A stretch of DNA of 64,000 nucleotides from Tetrahymena elliotti 4EA (lineage: Eukaryota > Ciliophora > Oligohymenophorea > Hymenostomatida > Tetrahymenidae). The DNA lies in the NCBI GenBank assembly GCA_000231825.2, contig JH720351.1, positions 496,001 to 560,000 of the forward strand, in the 5' to 3' direction. The notes beneath the pieces were generated by a model, which saw only the letters and a list, made by a program, of their open reading frames with translations, did not search any database and was not told the DNA's origin. Positions 26,601-38,708 of the stretch are shown here, in pieces; the stretch's first letter is position 1, and the number at the start of each line of letters is the position of its first letter. The position numbers were made by a program, and so were the translations under genes.

Positions 26601-27479
26601 AAGATTTTTGATTTGATTTATAGAAAATTTAAATTTATTTCACAATATCACATTAATTTTATTTATTTATTGATTGATCTATCTGAAGGGATAGATATCA
26701 GGGATTTTTTTAAGATCCTATAAAATTTTTTAAATATCATTTCGATATGTATCTTAGTTTGTTTGTTTATTTATTTAAAATTACAGTTTTTATTTTAGTT
26801 GAATAAATTTTTTTTTGAAAATTAAAGGTCTAGACTTACCTTTAGAACCCATTAAATGTTAAGAAAAGAAAGGTGGTTTTGTTGTAAATGAAGAAAACTT
26901 GATGCTTCTTTAACAAATGGGATTTGATACTGAGCAATGCAAAAGAGCTTTAAAGAAATTTGTAAGATAAATTTATAATTTTAAATTGTTGTTATTAATA
27001 ACGGAAAAAATTTTTTTAAATATAGAACAACAATGTGGAATTAGCTTTGGACGGATTGTCTCAAGGAGAATACTACGATGAAGAGAAAGAAGAAAGTAAA
27101 GATTAGGGCATGGAGGAAGAGGATGCTCCTGTCACAGAAACAAACTTCTAATTATAAGGTATTTTATTTGAATTCCTATGCAATTTGTCTTGTCTGATCA
27201 ATCTTCTTAGGTTGAAAACCAAATAAAATAATTACCAATTATATAAATAAATAACTAACTAATTACTAAGCCAATTAAAGGTGCATGTTTATTAATTTTT
27301 TTCTTTTATCGGATTTAATAGCTGCAATCGTTCACATCGGTAAAAGTGTGCATTCAGGTCATTATGTGGCATATATAAAGAGAAATTAAGATTGGGTTTA
27401 TTATAACGATGCTAAGGTTGCAGAGGCAGAAGACCCAGCCCTAGGAAAAGGATACATTTACTTGTTTAAATTAAAGTGA
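23697..27479 (+). CDS. USP5/isopeptidase T-like deubiquitinase
   Basis: Multi-exon ubiquitin-specific protease that would disassemble free polyubiquitin. Domains in order are an N-terminal variant zinc finger (CPHL..., [24 protein letters not shown]) and the ubiquitin-binding ZnF-UBP ([35 protein letters not shown]). The catalytic Cys box follows ([19 protein letters not shown]), then the USP insert with Cys pairs ([18 protein letters not shown]). Two UBA domains come next ([39 protein letters not shown]), then the His box ([20 protein letters not shown]). This order is diagnostic for USP5/USP13. The 5' end is unresolved. ATG 23697 opens a good frame (MVETQDTNSDQQ) but I could not join it in phase to the exon near 23861-23905, which splices well to [16 protein letters not shown] 23966 is the alternative start. 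The stop is TGA at 27477. Confidence 0.85.
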
Positions 27480-30196
27480 TAGAAATAGACACTGCTTTAA
27501 CTTCGTTGGACTAGCAAATAATTTTTCATTTTTTATTTAGGTGTCCGTCAATACTATTTTAATCAAATAATACAATTTTTTTAAATAAATAGTTAAAAAA
27601 ATATATATGGTGTACTAACGTATTTTCATTTTTAAATTTATATTGTATTTTGTAGCAAAAACAATTTAAAGATTAAATTCATTTCTCATTAATTCCCCTT
27701 GAACAGTTTTTATGTATATCTTTATAAGTAAAATTGTAAATTTTCTTTCATTTTATTTGATGATTATCAACATACAATTTGAATGGAAATCTTTAATATA
27801 TTCTGAGTTGAGATTCTTAAAAAAATATTTATTTGTTTGTTTTTATGTGTGCGTATGTTATTGATGATTTTGCTTACAAAATCTGATATTTTATAAAAAC
27901 TAGTAGAAAAATATTACAAAGATAAGGTATTAGAATTAAAATTAGTCAATAAAGCATTAAAGGATTAAATGGATTAAAAATGGACAATTTTATTATTTTT
28001 ATCATTGATAAATTACTTAATTAAGCAAAAATCAGGCTGTCTTTATTTAAGAATGTTGTAGGGTTCAAAAATAATTAAATACCTATTTGTACCTTTACCT
28101 GTAAAGAATTGTATCAAGATTTGATACAGTCCAAAATAAACAAGAGAACTCCAATAAGCTAAGAGGTTTGTAAAATTTTAAATTCAAAATAGGAAAAGAA
28201 ATGAAATAGAAAGGCAATATTTATTATTGAGTGTGATTAATAGATGGTGGGTAGTTAAGATTTGATAAAAATCTTGACTTTAAGATAAATGAAGATAACA
28301 ACATACAAAAAATATTATCTTTTCAAAAATTTACATTTATTTTGATTTGAATTCATAATTCATAACAAGATTGTTTTATTAAATGATGGAGAAAAATTTT
28401 CCATAAAAATCAACAAAAATTATTTTTATATTTCGAGTCAAATATTTCAGATTTTCAACTTTATTCTGGTTGAATTTTAATGCTAAATATGTCAATTTTT
28501 AGAATTACACATTTTAAGTTCTGTAACTGTAACAATCTTGGGATAGCTTTAATGTGCCATTTTCAATATTGTTCATTTATGTCAAGCTATAACTTGTCAG
28601 AATTGAATATACCTTAGGGGATTTATTTTTTAAAAGATTGATTTTCTTTTTCTCCTAATGCAGATAGTAGTTAGTAGTTAGTTGCAGATAACCAAATTAA
28701 GGAAGGGGTTCTATTTTTGTTTAAAAATTTTCCAATAAAAGTATTTTCAAGTGCTTCAAACATATATGAGGTTTTTTAAATGGTCAAATTTAATATGTTA
28801 AGATCTTAAAAAATGGAATAGAGGGGTTTGTTACTAACAAAATTTACAAGGTTTGCTTGCTTTTTTGTTTTATTTTTTGCTATTACTTATAAGTATTTAC
28901 TGATATTTTAATCAGATGATCTTTTAAGCTAGCCCTTCTTTTTATTAATTTTGATAATAATGAAGCCTTTAGAAAAGAAATGTAAATATAAAGTAAATAT
29001 AGAAGAAGTTAGGTAAGTTACCTACACAAATTGAAAAATGTGAAAAAATTAAAGATGAAGAGTGTAGAAAGATTTATAAATTTAAAAGATTTACTCAATA
29101 ACCAAAAATTTAAATTTATTTTTTAAATGAGAAAAAGATAAATTTTATTACTTCGTCTTTCTTTGAAAAGATTAATAAGCTAATAAAAGTAGTCCTCAAA
29201 CAAATAAGGTAAAAAGTAAAATCTTTAATTAAAGTTAGTTGGATACAGAAAATTTTGCAACACATTAAATGATAACTTATTGGCAAAAAAAAATCTCTCT
29301 TTATTTTGATTGGAAATAAATGAATTTGAGTAAGCTTAAAATTCTTTGAAATTTCCATAAATATTTAATAAAAATTATAATTAAGCTTTTTGAAAGTATT
29401 TTTGTTTCTTATACTTTAATCTTGATTATCAGATAGAAAACTAGACCTAGGTAGATAGAACTCACGGGTAATTTTAGTTTTTGTGTAAAAGATTAATAAA
29501 ACTTAGGGGTTAATATAAATAATTTTAGGAAAGGCACTATATTTATTGCATTTCGTAGATGTAAAGAACTATTATTGTCTTGGATTCAGGTTTTTCATAT
29601 AATAAATATATTAAGGAGAATGCACTAGCTGGAAAATTGAAATTTACCATGTTTGATTAACATAATTTTATCTGCAAAATAAAGATAAATAGTGGGTTGC
29701 ATAAAGAATATATCTAAAATAAATAAAGCAAGTAAAGAAAAATAGAAAATTAATTAATATTGTTTATAATCGTAAATTAATAGAATGCACATTAAATCTA
29801 ATTTTTTTTATGAACAGCAAAAATTAAATTATAAAGAAGAGCAATTGATTAGATTAACGTTCGTAGAAAAATCAATTAAAAGAGAGATTATGAACCATGA
29901 ATGAAAATCATAATAATTTTATTAAAGATAAAAACACAAAAATAAAGAAAAAGAGTTAATTAATTAATAATCAATTGCTTGCTTTTTGTTGGAATATCTG
30001 AATATTTAAAAATAAAATACATTTGTGTATAATCAATCAATCTATTAATAAATTATTTAGCAAATTGAGTAATTAACTTTCGCAAAATCTTTTAGCCACA
30101 AATACAAACAACCACTCTCTGCTTTTTCAAAAAATATAAGCAGATTAAATATTTAACCCTTCCCTTCGATAATCAAACATAAAACAATTAAACATT
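27480..30196. other. Long intergenic region with weak ORFs only
   Basis: About 2.7 kb of AT-rich sequence. A plus-strand frame at 27855-28124 (89 codons, starting MLLMILLTKSDILQKLVEKY) looks somewhat protein-like, but its length is within chance expectation. Another open stretch at about 28960-29270 is open in two frames at once and cannot be called. The last part before 30197 may contain the missing first exon and promoter of the thiol dioxygenase gene. No RNA gene was recognised. Confidence 0.45.
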
Positions 30197-31960
30197 TTGA
30201 ACGACTCTTTGTTTGAATCAATCGATTAGCCTTATCCTTCTTCCTTGAAAAGGACAACCTTGTTCAAAACAAAGGATAGAAGAAAAGATAAGACTTCTCA
30301 TAATTTGATTAAAGAATATATTAATTAAAATAAATAAAAGCAACTAAAACTTAAAGAAGAAGCTTATTGCTTGTAAAAAGCAGGTGAAGTCAAATAATAA
30401 GAAAAAAGATAATAACAATAATATTAAGACGATTTAATTTTAATAGAAGAAGGATAAGAAAACAAAAATAAAGTTAAGTTGAAATTCCCATCTTAGCAAA
30501 TGTATAGGAGCATGCTCGAAGCTGCAAATGAAATTTATGCAGAATACATCTCCTCTGGGGAAAATATAATGGAGGTTGCCAAAAAGCCTACTCTCCTTAA
30601 GCTCAAAGATGTTATAGAGTCAGTAAAAAAAGAACATTTTGGCATTACTAGTAATCAATAAGCAAACGCAATTCTCTTTAGTGATAAAGATACTATATCT
30701 TATGCGAACATACATTCTGAGGATGATGAGCGATTCTCCTTTGGACTTTTCTTCATTCCCAAGGGAGGTTTCCTTCCTCTCCACGATCATCCTAACATGT
30801 TTGTTTTTTCTAAAATTTTGATGGGTAAAGTTAAAAGACTAAGCTTCACGCTAACAAACAGAAATATCTAATTTGATTACCCACAAAATTTAGTGTTATA
30901 AAAACTCTTTTTTTAACAACAATAATAGTAGATTTTATTATAATAGAGATAATTATTGGCCTAGAAGTAGCAATAAGCTTAATTGTAGTAGCAGAATGGT
31001 TAATATGTTTCCATTAATCAGTTTAATGATAAAACTAATACTAATTATCCAAACAATATAAATGGAAATATGATTAATTAAAATGCATTCAATTCTAATT
31101 CTGCTTAAATAAATAATCATCAAAAAAAGAATCCAATCTCTCATCCTGCAAAGGTTTCTCATAGTGATTAAAATGGATAGCGTTTAATATAAATTTAGAA
31201 TGAAGCTAGTGCTAAAAATGACTAAGGAAATTAGAATCTTATTTAATAATAGTAGCAATAGTAGCAGTAGCATCAACATCACTAACTCCAAAATGCGAAT
31301 AACTAAAGCAATGGAGTTTAAAAGATTTCAAATAATACTACAAATCAGAAGGGTGGAAATAATAACAATTCATTTGATATTAATGGATTTAATGGAAATA
31401 TAAATGATTCTTTAACATAAAGTGGATAGTTTTTCTCTTCTCCTAATTTAAATGAGTAACAAGAAAGGATAAACACTTAAACTAATGAAAATGGTAATGG
31501 TAGCTCAAATAACATCAATGTAAATTAAAAAAATAGCAACAATGCTACCAATCTGAATGGCGGCAACTAAAATCATAACATTTCACAATAGCAACATTAG
31601 CAATAACAACAAAATAGACAGGATAAAAAAATACCTGATTACATCAACTTGATGCAATAATAGTAAATTGTAGAAGCTATTTTAGATTCTGAGGAAATCT
31701 TATCTGAAGGTTTCATTGATGACTTGGATCCTTTACATAAAAACTTGCATTATATAGAGGCCATGGAAGATTGCGTTTTCTTTGATGTTTTGCTCCCTCA
31801 TTATGATTTAAAGAAGAGATATTGTAATTATTATAATATACTAAAGACCCCAGATCCCTAAACTGGAAAAACTCTACTTTCTATATCAAATCAACCTTCT
31901 AATTAAAATAAAGTCCAATACTTTACTATCGAAAAATCAACATGCGATTACTTTAATTGA
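30197..31960 (+). CDS. Thiol dioxygenase (ADO/PCO family) with giant Q/N insertion
   Basis: A 587-codon frame, open from upstream to TGA 31958; the listed start (TTG) only marks where clear coding begins. The first in-frame ATG is at 30500, but the 100 codons before it look coding, so an upstream start exon is probable. The family are Fe(II) cupins that oxidise cysteamine or N-terminal cysteine and act as oxygen sensors in plants and animals. Two iron ligands are in FLPLHDHPNMFVFSKILMGK (His codons 196 and 198), and the third His is in KNLHYIEAMEDCVFFDVLLP (codon 518). The C-terminal PHYDLKKRYCNYY matches the family PPYxxxxGRxCxYY. His-to-His spacing is about 320 residues against about 65 in plant PCO, because of an insertion rich in Gln, Asn and Ser (about 30900-31610). 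The N-terminus is Lys/Gln-rich. Confidence 0.82.
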
Positions 31961-34454
31961 AAGAAAAAATCATAGAAAACCTATTCTAACATATCTTAAA
32001 CTCTAATTTACATTTTTCTCTCTCATCCTAGCTATTTAATTCAAAACAGATCTAAAATATTTTGAACTATAATACCCATTTTAAATAAAACTTTCAATAA
32101 AATTAATTAATAAAAGATCATCAAACCAAATAAATATTAAAATTAAATAGTAATACTTAAATCAAATTTGATAAACTTAACAAACAAATAAATAAATACA
32201 AACTTATGAAATAATTAAATAAATTGATTTTTATCTCACTAATTAACTTAAACTCAATTTAAATAATCATGGGTGCACATTTTAAATTTTAATATCATTC
32301 ATTCACATACATATTTACAGTCATTAATTTGGAACAAACCACTCATAAAACTTTTATGAATAGACTGATGAAATAAATCTGATTAATTAAATAAAATTTG
32401 ATTAATTTACTAAAATCAAAGAAACAAACAAACAAAATAAATACATAAACATACTTTTATTTTAATAAAATTGGGAGTCAGCCTAACCTCTTTCCTAATA
32501 TTGATTGACTAATAAAATAATACATTGATTAATACTTTCTTTTTTCTTTAATTTGTAAAATAAATAAATCAATAAGTGTCTGTCCTCTCATAAAAATTGA
32601 ATGCTATTTTTATTGTACATTTTATATTACTAAAGTGAAACTTTCTATTTATTATAAAATTCAAGTTACTAAATTACCCCATTTTCTGTAATTAGCAAAA
32701 AAAAATAAAGCATTTTTTATCAATTTAGCATCTTAATTCATTTAAGTATTTGTGCTTTTTATTCACTTAAAAGTTTAAATTTGTATTTGTTAAAATTTAC
32801 TTCTAATTTTATCATTTAGGCAAACATTACTTCTTACATAATCTAAGTTAATATGTCATTGAATATTTTGAATATTAACACTTAATTAAGACTTACTATT
32901 CTTAAATTTTAATTTACTACATTTATAACCTTAATTTTCTCAAAATTTTAATTAAATTTTGAATTTTATTTTTAATAGATAAAAATATCCATCAAATCAA
33001 ATTTTACCTTTTTCCTTAAACAAATATATTATAAAAATCATAAAAATCACATTATTAAAAAAATCCCCTTAAGCACCCTATTATCTTCACAATATTTTTA
33101 TGTTAATCTTAACAACTTCTTATACAAAATTCATAATAAATACTGCCAATTTAGTTTTTCAAATTTTCAATAAAGTATTAATTACTATTATTTTAGGAAA
33201 ATCAAGACTACTGAAAAAAATTAGAAAGAAATTTTAAAATGAAAAATGAATAATATGTATTTAATTATTACTTGTAAAAATAGTTATTATTATTTTATTT
33301 TTTGATAAAAAATTTAAAATTTCCTCTAAATTGTAATCCTTATTTGTTTCAATTTTGTTTAAAGATCAAACCTATTTTTTTATATTTCCCAAAAAATAAT
33401 GAATTTATTAAATTCTTTTTACTTTTAAATAGATAGAGGAGCATATTTGATTTTGTTATTTATTAATATTGAGTAAATAATTTGAAAACTAACTAAATAT
33501 TTTAATGAAATGATTAGATCAAAAAAATATCAATAAGTTTAAAGAGATATAAATTAATATAACTAGAATGTTTTTTGGCTTGAGAAAAGATATTTGAAAA
33601 AGTGATAAATTATTTTTGTGCGTGTGATAAACTAACATAAATATTAATTTTCATTTTATATTTTTTCAAAATAAATATATGACTAATAAATAAAAAATAA
33701 ATTTTAAAAAACTTGATCAAAAAAAATTCAATGAAAGATTTAATTTTTTTAATTTACATGAGATGTCAAAATGTAAAAAAAAATATGTCAAGAATTTAAT
33801 GATTGGCTTCATGCTAGATAGATTCTAACCTAATCCAGATGTATTTTAAAAGCTAATCCTATTATTTCTATATTTGAAAAATAAATAAAGAGTTTCTTGC
33901 TAAAAAAATCAATAAGATAATTAATTTAGTTTCAGTTTCTTGATTTATATTCCAAAAATTATTTCCAATTCAAAATTAAAATAAATTTTAATAAATTAAT
34001 TAATTATGTATTTTTTGATAAATTAAATAATCCATATTAAATTAAAAAATAAATACTCGATCAAATATCTGGGTTAGTAGAAATAAAAATAGTGATGATA
34101 ATTATGAATATAGAATAACATTAACCTAAAAGTAATCTACAAAAATATTCAACTTTTGAAAAGAAATTAGAAAAAAAGGAATATTATTTCATTCGAAGTA
34201 GTAGCAATTGCGCAAGAATTATATATATTTAGAATAATGATAATTATTAATAGCAAGCAAACAGCTAAACAGAATGATTGAAACAAAAGGATGAATTTAA
34301 AATTAATTAAAAATAATTACTAAGTTCTATCAAATTTTAATAAAAAATTTTGTGATAATATTAGACTAAAATTTTTTAAAGATATAAAATCGATATTTCA
34401 AAATAATATTTTAAATTTACAACATTATAAATACAATATCAATACATTTTTCAA
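31961..34454. other. Long AT-rich intergenic region
   Basis: About 2.5 kb, among the most AT-rich stretches of the window, with many A and T runs and aaataaata-type words. No coding frame with recognisable composition, no RNA gene and no clear repeat array was seen. It contains the 3' flank of the dioxygenase and the promoter of the RRM gene. Confidence 0.55.
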
Positions 34455-37227
34455 ATGTCAAGCAGACTCATAGTTAAAAACATTCCAACAAACGTTGATG
34501 AAAAGAAGCTTAAAGAAATATTTTCTAAATTTGGAAGCGTTACTGATGCCAAAGTATGTTTAAATGGATAGAAACATAGACGTTTTTGCTTTATAGGTAA
34601 ATATAATTTCAACATATTTCAGGAAAGACTAATTACTATTTTAATATTACTTAAAGGTTATAAATCTGAAGCTGATGCCACTAAGGCCAAAGAATATTTC
34701 AATAATACTTACATATAAATGAATAAAATTTAAGTAGATTTTGCTAAAACTTCTGATGATCCTAATATAGTAAACTAAAAAAATCTAAAGGTATTATAAA
34801 TCTTTAAAATAAATTAGCGCCCCATAACTTAAACATCAACATACAATAAAAAGAAACCTAGTTTAGCATTTTTTCTGGCAACAATATTTTAATGGTTTTG
34901 TTATTTCATTTTTTCAACCTTAAATTATTGTCAAGACTAATGTTTAATTGAATAAATGAATTTCGCTAAGAATGCTAGTTTTTTTAAATGATTTTGTTGA
35001 TTTAAATTTTTTAACTTACAATCTAAATTAAGTAAAAATTATTTTAAAGTTTAAAAAGAGAGAAGGATAATAGTAAGAGTAAAAATTGTAAAAGAAAGTT
35101 AAGAAAAATGAAGAATAACAAACAAGCGAAACACCAGCTAATAGTTCAGAATTAACTCCTGAATAGAAGTTTGAAGAATTTAAAAAATTAATGAAAGCAG
35201 GATCTAAGGGAACTATGAGTTGGAATGATGTTTTGACTACTATTTAATCAAAGCCCTCTAAAAAAGACCTTAAAAATAAAGCTAAAAATGATAAAAAGAA
35301 AGGAAATAAAGGAGAAGAAGATGAAGAAGAAAATGAAAATTTTGCTCAAACTGCTTTAGAAGATTTAGATAAACAATTTGAAAAGATTAAAACCAAAAAG
35401 AATAAAGGAAACAATGAAGGTGAAAATGGAAATTAAGAATAATAGTAAAATGAAGATAAATAAATATCTTAAGACACAAAGAAGGAAAAAAGTGGAAGCA
35501 GCACAGATCCTATGATTGATGATTGCAGACTTTATGTTTTAAACTTGCCTTACGATATCACTGAAGAAGATGTAAAGGAAGTATTCCGTAAATATGGTAA
35601 ATTAATAGAAATTAAGATGCCAAAGGGCAAAGGAGGATAATTTAGAGGTTTTGCTTATATCACTTATTCTATGGCAGGTGAAGCTATGAGAGCTTTTGCT
35701 GAATTGGATAATAAGATTTAATTTGGTAGAATTCTTCATATTAGACCAGCTTTCAAAGAAAATAAATCTGAAGAACAAAAGAAAATTGAGGAAGATAAGA
35801 AAGAAAAAGAAATCGAATAAGAAAAGTCATCATTTAAAAAGCAAAAGAAGGTAAGAAATAATTAATTTAAGATTAGCAGATTTTAAAATATTTTTTAAAT
35901 TAAATAGTCTGAATTAAAAAAATCTTTAAACGATGATACTAATTGGAACACATTATTCTTAAATCCTAATACAATTTTGGAAACAGTTGCATCTAGATAC
36001 AACATTAAAAAGGTAAAAATATTAATTTTTGTTTTAATTTCATTAAATCTAAATTCAATCTATTAAAATTAAGAGCGATATACTATCACCTGATGCTGAA
36101 AATGCAGCTGTCAGAATTGCTCATGCTGAAACCTAAATTATTGCTGAAACTAAAGAATGGATGCTTAAATAAGGCCTTAGCTTAGATTTCTTAAATCAAG
36201 ATAGAAAACACTGTGAAAGATCTAACAATACTATTTTAGTTAAGAATATCTCCTCCAAAGTAGAACAAGATAGTTTCAAAGACTTGTTCAGTAGATATGG
36301 TCACGTTTCTAAATTCTTGCTTGCCCCTAACAAGGTATTTTTTTAAAAATATAAATATCAAATAAAAATATTTTTTGTTAATTAATAATAATAGGCTATT
36401 GGTGTAGTTCAATTTGAAGATTAAACTCATGCTTTAAATGCTTTTGAAAAGCTCTCCTATTTCTCTGTCAAGGTAAAAAGAAAAAAAATTATTTTTTAAA
36501 ACTGAACATTTTTATTTTATTTAAAGAACAATCCTTTGTATCTTGAATGGGCTCCTCTTGGTATGATTGATGTAGAATAAGCTGAAGAAGAAAAAGAAAA
36601 AGAAGTTGAAATAGAAGATGAATTATCAAAAATTCTTTATATCAAGAACTTAAGCTTTAATACCACTGAGGCTACCCTCTAAGGCCTCTTTGAAAAAGCT
36701 AAAGTAGGAACAATTAGATCAGTTAGAATTGTAAAAAATAAAGGGTAATCTTAAGGTTATGGTTTTATTGAGTTTTCTGATCATGAAGCTGTTATCAAAT
36801 CAATTAAAAAACTTTAAAATTCATTATTAGATGGACATGCTATTTAATTAAGTGTATCCAAAAAAGAAAAGTAAGATCCTAAGAAAAAGGATCGCAAACA
36901 AAAACAATCCGATATCCCAATTTCCACTAAAATAGTAATTAGAAATCTTGCCTTCGAATGTACCAAAAAGGAAGTAAGAGATCTTCTTAAGGTATATGGA
37001 GAAGTCAAATCTGTACGTTTACCAAAGAAGATGAATGGTTAACATAGGTAATTTTAAATTTTATTTATTTACTAATTATTTTATTCATAGTTTTGTAATT
37101 TATTAATAGAGGTTTTGCTTTTGCCGAATTTTCAAGTGCAGAAGAAGCTAAAAATGCATTCACAGCATTAGAAAATACTCACTTGTATGGTAGAAAGCTT
37201 GCTATAGAATGGGCTAAAACAGAATGA
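34455..37227 (+). CDS. Mrd1/RBM19-like multi-RRM ribosome biogenesis factor
   Basis: Multi-exon gene, start MSSRLIVKNIPTNVDEKKL, stop TGA 37225. There are five RNA recognition motifs: RRM1 at the N-terminus (RLIVKNIP), then a long Lys/Glu-rich linker, RRM2 (CRLYVLNLPYDITEEDVKEV, FRGFAYITY), RRM3 (NTILVKNISSKVEQDSFKDL, AIGVVQFED), RRM4 (KILYIKNLSFNTTEATLQGL, QGYGFIEFSD) and RRM5 (TKIVIRNLAFECTKKEVRDL, RGFAFAEFSS), which ends four residues before the end of the protein. RRM3 has a weakened RNP1, as in Mrd1. The linker after RRM1 carries MSWNDVLTTI. Mrd1 binds the 35S pre-rRNA in the nucleolus and is needed for early 18S processing. Five RRMs match yeast Mrd1; animal RBM19 has six. Introns are short GT...AG, for example 34597-34656 and the one before RGFAFAEF. 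Confidence 0.9.
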
Positions 37228-38708
37228 AAATAGTCTTTAGACCAATAAATAATCAATAAAACATTTAATAAATATAAAATAAATAAAAAATTCTCTATTT
37301 TATTATACTTAATTTGTACATATTTATATTTTTACATTCCTATTAGCTAATTTCATAAAATTTTAGCTTCAATTCATCTAATTAATTTTTAAAAATAAAT
37401 ATTTGGTAGCAATAAATAATAAAATAATCTAATTTTTATCAATTTTGCAAGAATTACTTTTTTCATTCTATAGGTATATCAAAGATAAATTAAATTTAAA
37501 ATATTAAATCCTAGAAATGTTACCAAATACTATTAATTAAGTGACAGAACAGTTGAAAATCTCTAATCATAGATAACTTCAATTTTAATTTCAAATTTTT
37601 CTTTATAAAATATTTTTCATTTATTCATTAAATTTAATAAATTTTAAAATATTCTAATATTTTTAACAATGCTAAATAAGAAATACATACATACAGTCAT
37701 TAAAATTAATAAAAAATGAAAAGAAAACAAATCAAAAATAAAATTTTTGAATTGAAATGACAATATTAATTAAAAAATTGATTGAATACTTTTAAAAATA
37801 ATAAAATAAAAACTGGTGTACTTATTCTTATTTTGTTTTATTTAAGGATTTTTATTTTTTGTAATTTTATTTTTTTCTTTTTATTTGTATTTTATTTATT
37901 TGTTTTTTTTATTTTAATTAATTTAACATTTATTTATCGAATTATTTTCTTATTTTCTTTTATTTATTTAATTATTTTTTATCTCAATTATTTTTAAAAA
38001 TTATCTTCTTATAGTTCTCAATCAATTAACCTCATTCATAATGCTTGCCTCTAATTCTTCATCTAGGAATACTTAATGAGCTTTCTTGAATTAACAATAA
38101 ATAAAACAAAGGGGAATAAGACTGGGTAATAGAAGAAGGTCTAAGATATTTTGGACCGACTAGATGTAAAAACTTGAAAAATATCTTAGTTAAAGAGAGA
38201 ATTCCGAAAAGAAGAAAAACAAATATTTTTGTAGGAGAGATATGAAAACTAGTAGGAAATGTTAAAAACTTGCAAATCGGGAAAGCTACCCATTTATAAT
38301 AAATTATTTATCTTGAAAAAATTGATGTTTTTAGCTTTCATTTATTTATTCCTTTTTATTATTTGCTATTCTATTATTTCGTAGAGTGGAAAAAATTTAG
38401 ATTAATTGAACTTGGATTTTTCTTTGTTTTCTTTTTTTGTTTAGTTTTTTTTCGTTTTAAAATTTGTAATTAATTTAAATTAATTATTAAAAATAAGCAA
38501 ATAACAAAATCAGTTGTACAAAAATTAATTGATTTTTAAAACCACAAAGAAGAATTAAATTGCAAACTATTTGAGATAATAATAAAAATTATAACTCTGA
38601 AAATTTTAAATATAAATAATTATATAGGAAAGAAAGATACAAAACCGACTTTAATAAAAATATTGATTATTAATCTAGGATTATTTTAAGCACATTTTAT
38701 TTAGAATT
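37228..38708. other. Intergenic with a short, more GC-containing island
   Basis: About 1.5 kb. Most of it is AT homopolymer-rich; the 71-codon Phe/Ile/Leu frame at 37782-37997 is a by-product of T-rich sequence. An island at about 38030-38320 is less AT-rich than its surroundings. It contains a perfect inverted repeat (listed separately) and, on the minus strand, an 85-codon frame at 38036-38293 (starting MGSFPDLQVFNISYQ). Neither is proof of a gene. Confidence 0.45.
38141..38189. repeat. 12-bp perfect inverted repeat with 25-nt loop
   Basis: ctaagatatttt at 38141-38152 pairs perfectly with aaaatatcttag at 38178-38189. The loop contains the least AT-rich words of the area (ggaccgac). It could form an RNA hairpin on either strand. 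It is not associated with a recognised gene. Confidence 0.6.

Noticed and set aside
28960..29360. Possible gene in either strand
   Set aside because: Two plus-strand frames and one minus-strand frame are open together, which is expected by chance when only TGA stops translation in AT-rich DNA.
31961..34454. Possible transposon or internal eliminated sequence remnant in the long AT desert
   Set aside because: No terminal inverted repeats, target duplications or transposase-like frames were seen.
37782..37997. 71-codon plus-strand ORF rich in Phe, Ile and Leu
   Set aside because: It arises from T-rich low-complexity sequence and uses codons dictated by base composition, with no motif.
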